Shown here: one piece after another, positions 3,643-5,081 of the stretch
How positions within the stretch are numbered: position 1 is the first letter of the stretch
Layout of the letters: every line of letters starts with the position of its first letter
Assembly (NCBI GenBank): GCA_003558175.1
Contig: PWMO01000198.1
Span: 1-5,081, forward strand
Direction of reading: 5' to 3'
Length of the DNA: 5,081 nucleotides
From: Spirochaetaceae bacterium
Lineage (GTDB): Bacteria; Spirochaetota; Spirochaetia; DSM-27196; PWMO01
Position numbers and translations under genes: made by a program
The notes under the pieces: generated by a model
Told to the model about the DNA's origin: nothing
The model's input: only the letters and a program-made list of their open reading frames with translations
The model's database searches: none

Positions 3643-5081
3643 ATGGAGAACAAGGTGCGAATCGCCATCCTGGGTGGCGGGTACGGTGGCGTTGAGGCCG
3701 CCAAGCGTCTGCACAAGAAGTACAAGCGCAAAGAGAACGTTCAGATAACGCTGATCGACAGGAACCCGTATCACACCCTGATGACCGAGCTGCATGAAGT
3801 AGCCGGATCGCGGGTGGAACCGGAAGCGGTGCAGGTCAGTTTCAAGAAGATTTTTGCCGGAACCGGAGTCAAAGTCGTCTGTGACGAGATCGACACAATC
3901 GAGTTCGAAAACAACCGGCTCATCTCGAAGACGTCCTACTATCCGTACGACTATCTCGTCATCGGTGCCGGCGCTCAACCGGAGTTCTTCGACATCCCCG
4001 GGGTACAGGAGAACTGCTTCACCTGCTGGTCGCTCGAAGACGCCATCAGAATCAGGACCCACGTTGAAGAGATGTTCCGCGAGGCAGCCAAGGAGCCGAG
4101 CCCTGAGCGGCGCCGCAGGTTGTTGACGTTTGCGGTTGCCGGCGGAAGCTTTACCGGGGTAGAGATCTGCGGTGAGCTGCTCGAGCGCCAGGCGGTGCTC
4201 TGCGACAAGTACCACATCAACCCGCGCGAAGTGCGCGTCGTTCTGATCGAGATGATGGACGACATCCTTCCCAGTCTTCCCAAGGCGCTGCGCGACAAGT
4301 CGGCGCGCTACCTGCAGAACATGGGAACCGATCTGATGCTCAACGCCCCGATTACCAAGGCTGAGCCGGGAAAAGTCACCATCGCTGATGAGCAGGTGAT
4401 CGAGACTGAGACCTTCATCTGGACCGCCGGCGTTCACGGCTCGCAGTTCAGTTCCAAGATCGAGCTTACCAAGGGCAACTGTGCGCGTGGCGCGGAAACC
4501 GTGGCCTCAACCGAAGGCATTCACGGCATGAAAGGCTGCCACTTTGACGAGGACGATCGCTACATCGTTGGCGAGCGCGGCCGTGTGCTGGTAAACGAGT
4601 TCATGCAGTCGGTCGACGTTCCCAACGTCTACCTCGTGGGCGACATGATGTTCTACGTGGTGGATGACAAAGTTGTGCCGCAGATTGTTGAGACCGCCAT
4701 CCAGTCGGCCGAGACCGCCGCGGAAAACATCATCCGCGACATAGAACAGAAAGAGAAGAAACCGTTCAAGCCCAACTACCACGGGCAGATGGTTTCGATC
4801 GGGGGCAAGTACGGCGTCGCGCACGTCATGAATGTCTCGCTTTCGGGGTTTGCCGCGCTGGCGATGAAGCACCTGATCAACCTGCACTATCTGTTTGGTA
4901 TCGCCGGCCTGACGGCTATCTGGGACTACCTGCAGGAGCAGTTTTTCCAGATCAAGGACGGCCGCTCGATCATGGGCAGTCACCTGGCGGCCAAGATACC
5001 CGCGTACTGGGCAGTGCCGCTGCGAATCTGGCTCGGTGTGAAGTGGCTGACTGAAGGGCTCTACAAGGTTTCCACCGGATG
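3643..5081 (+). CDS. ndh: type II NADH dehydrogenase (Ndh2-like FAD oxidoreductase) with C-terminal membrane extension; 3' end outside window
   Basis: NDH-2 enzymes pass electrons from NADH through FAD to a membrane quinone without pumping protons. At least 479 residues are present and the frame stays open at the right edge. FAD site: GGGYGGVEAAKRL (11-23), LIDRNPYH (37-44), YDYLVIGAGAQP (102-113) and VYLVGD (329-334), with Asp334 for the flavin. NADH site: GGSFTGVEICGEL (167-179); Ser169 replaces the third glycine of the usual GxGxxG. WTAGV (260-264) and PQIVETAIQSAETAAENI are further family marks. About 25-30 extra residues with Cys280 and Cys299 lie between WTAGV and the GD motif. Past the usual end at about 400 there are a hydrophobic stretch (400-427), a short loop, and WAVPLRIWLGVKWLTEGLYK (456-475), which looks like the first helix of a DoxX-type domain. 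GAGGGAG at 3633-3639 supports the ATG at 3643. The family is sure; the DoxX reading is cut short by the window edge. Confidence 0.92.
   Translation, partial: MENKVRIAILGGGYGGVEAAKRLHKKYKRKENVQITLIDRNPYHTLMTELHEVAGSRVEPEAVQVSFKKIFAGTGVKVVCDEIDTIEFENNRLISKTSYYPYDYLVIGAGAQPEFFDIPGVQENCFTCWSLEDAIRIRTHVEEMFREAAKEPSPERRRRLLTFAVAGGSFTGVEICGELLERQAVLCDKYHINPREVRVVLIEMMDDILPSLPKALRDKSARYLQNMGTDLMLNAPITKAEPGKVTIADEQVIETETFIWTAGVHGSQFSSKIELTKGNCARGAETVASTEGIHGMKGCHFDEDDRYIVGERGRVLVNEFMQSVDVPNVYLVGDMMFYVVDDKVVPQIVETAIQSAETAAENIIRDIEQKEKKPFKPNYHGQMVSIGGKYGVAHVMNVSLSGFAALAMKHLINLHYLFGIAGLTAIWDYLQEQFFQIKDGRSIMGSHLAAKIPAYWAVPLRIWLGVKWLTEGLYKVSTG

Noticed and set aside
3547..4437. 296-codon minus-strand open frame opposite ndh
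   Set aside because: It is a shadow of a clearly recognised gene and shows no domain of its own.

Overview
The window looks like GC-rich bacterial chromosome with ordinary dense gene packing and no sign of phage, insertion sequences, CRISPR or RNA genes. The combination of a ThyX-type thymidylate synthase, a stand-alone CheW, a NusG-domain-II membrane protein and a type II NADH dehydrogenase with a membrane tail fits a free-living, motile, probably anaerobic spirochaete (Spirochaeta-like). This assignment rests on gene content and remembered protein flavour, so it is tentative; a clostridial or deltaproteobacterial source is not excluded.

Layout, left to right. (1) 1-338 (+) is the C-terminal end of thyX. 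(2) 339-438 is a short spacer with an AT-rich promoter-like patch and a strong ribosome binding site. (3) 439-936 (+) is cheW, overlapping by 4 bases with (4) 933-1259 (+) cutA. (5) 43 bases separate cutA from a convergent minus-strand pair: 2884-2177 encodes a phytol/dolichol-kinase-family membrane protein (VTE5-like), followed 19 bases later by 2157-1303, a DUF92 membrane protein (VTE6-like). The DUF92 gene begins with three exact-length 12-base repeats, each carrying an ATG. (6) 2885-3059 is a divergent intergenic region with a 12-base palindrome and promoter-like elements. (7) 3060-3425 (+) is a small membrane-anchored NusG-domain-II protein. (8) 3426-3642 is a 217-base regulatory spacer with a hairpin, a 10-base palindrome inside a 15-base-period direct repeat, and a -35-like TTGACA. 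(9) 3643 to the right edge (+) is a type II NADH dehydrogenase running out of the window just as a DoxX-like membrane segment begins.

How the genes may work together. The two minus-strand genes match, in order, the two enzymes that plants and cyanobacteria use to turn phytol into phytyl diphosphate (alcohol kinase, then monophosphate kinase), so they plausibly form a two-step prenyl-alcohol salvage operon. The two plus-strand genes on the right, an EetA-like NusG-II protein and an Ndh2 with a C-terminal membrane extension, are the pair that marks flavin-based extracellular electron transfer loci in Gram-positive bacteria, where a dedicated demethylmenaquinone with a prenyl tail is part of the chain. 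The most interesting reading of the window is therefore a prenyl-diphosphate salvage pair placed back to back with the start of an electron-export locus in a probable spirochaete. The families are well supported; the functional link is inference.
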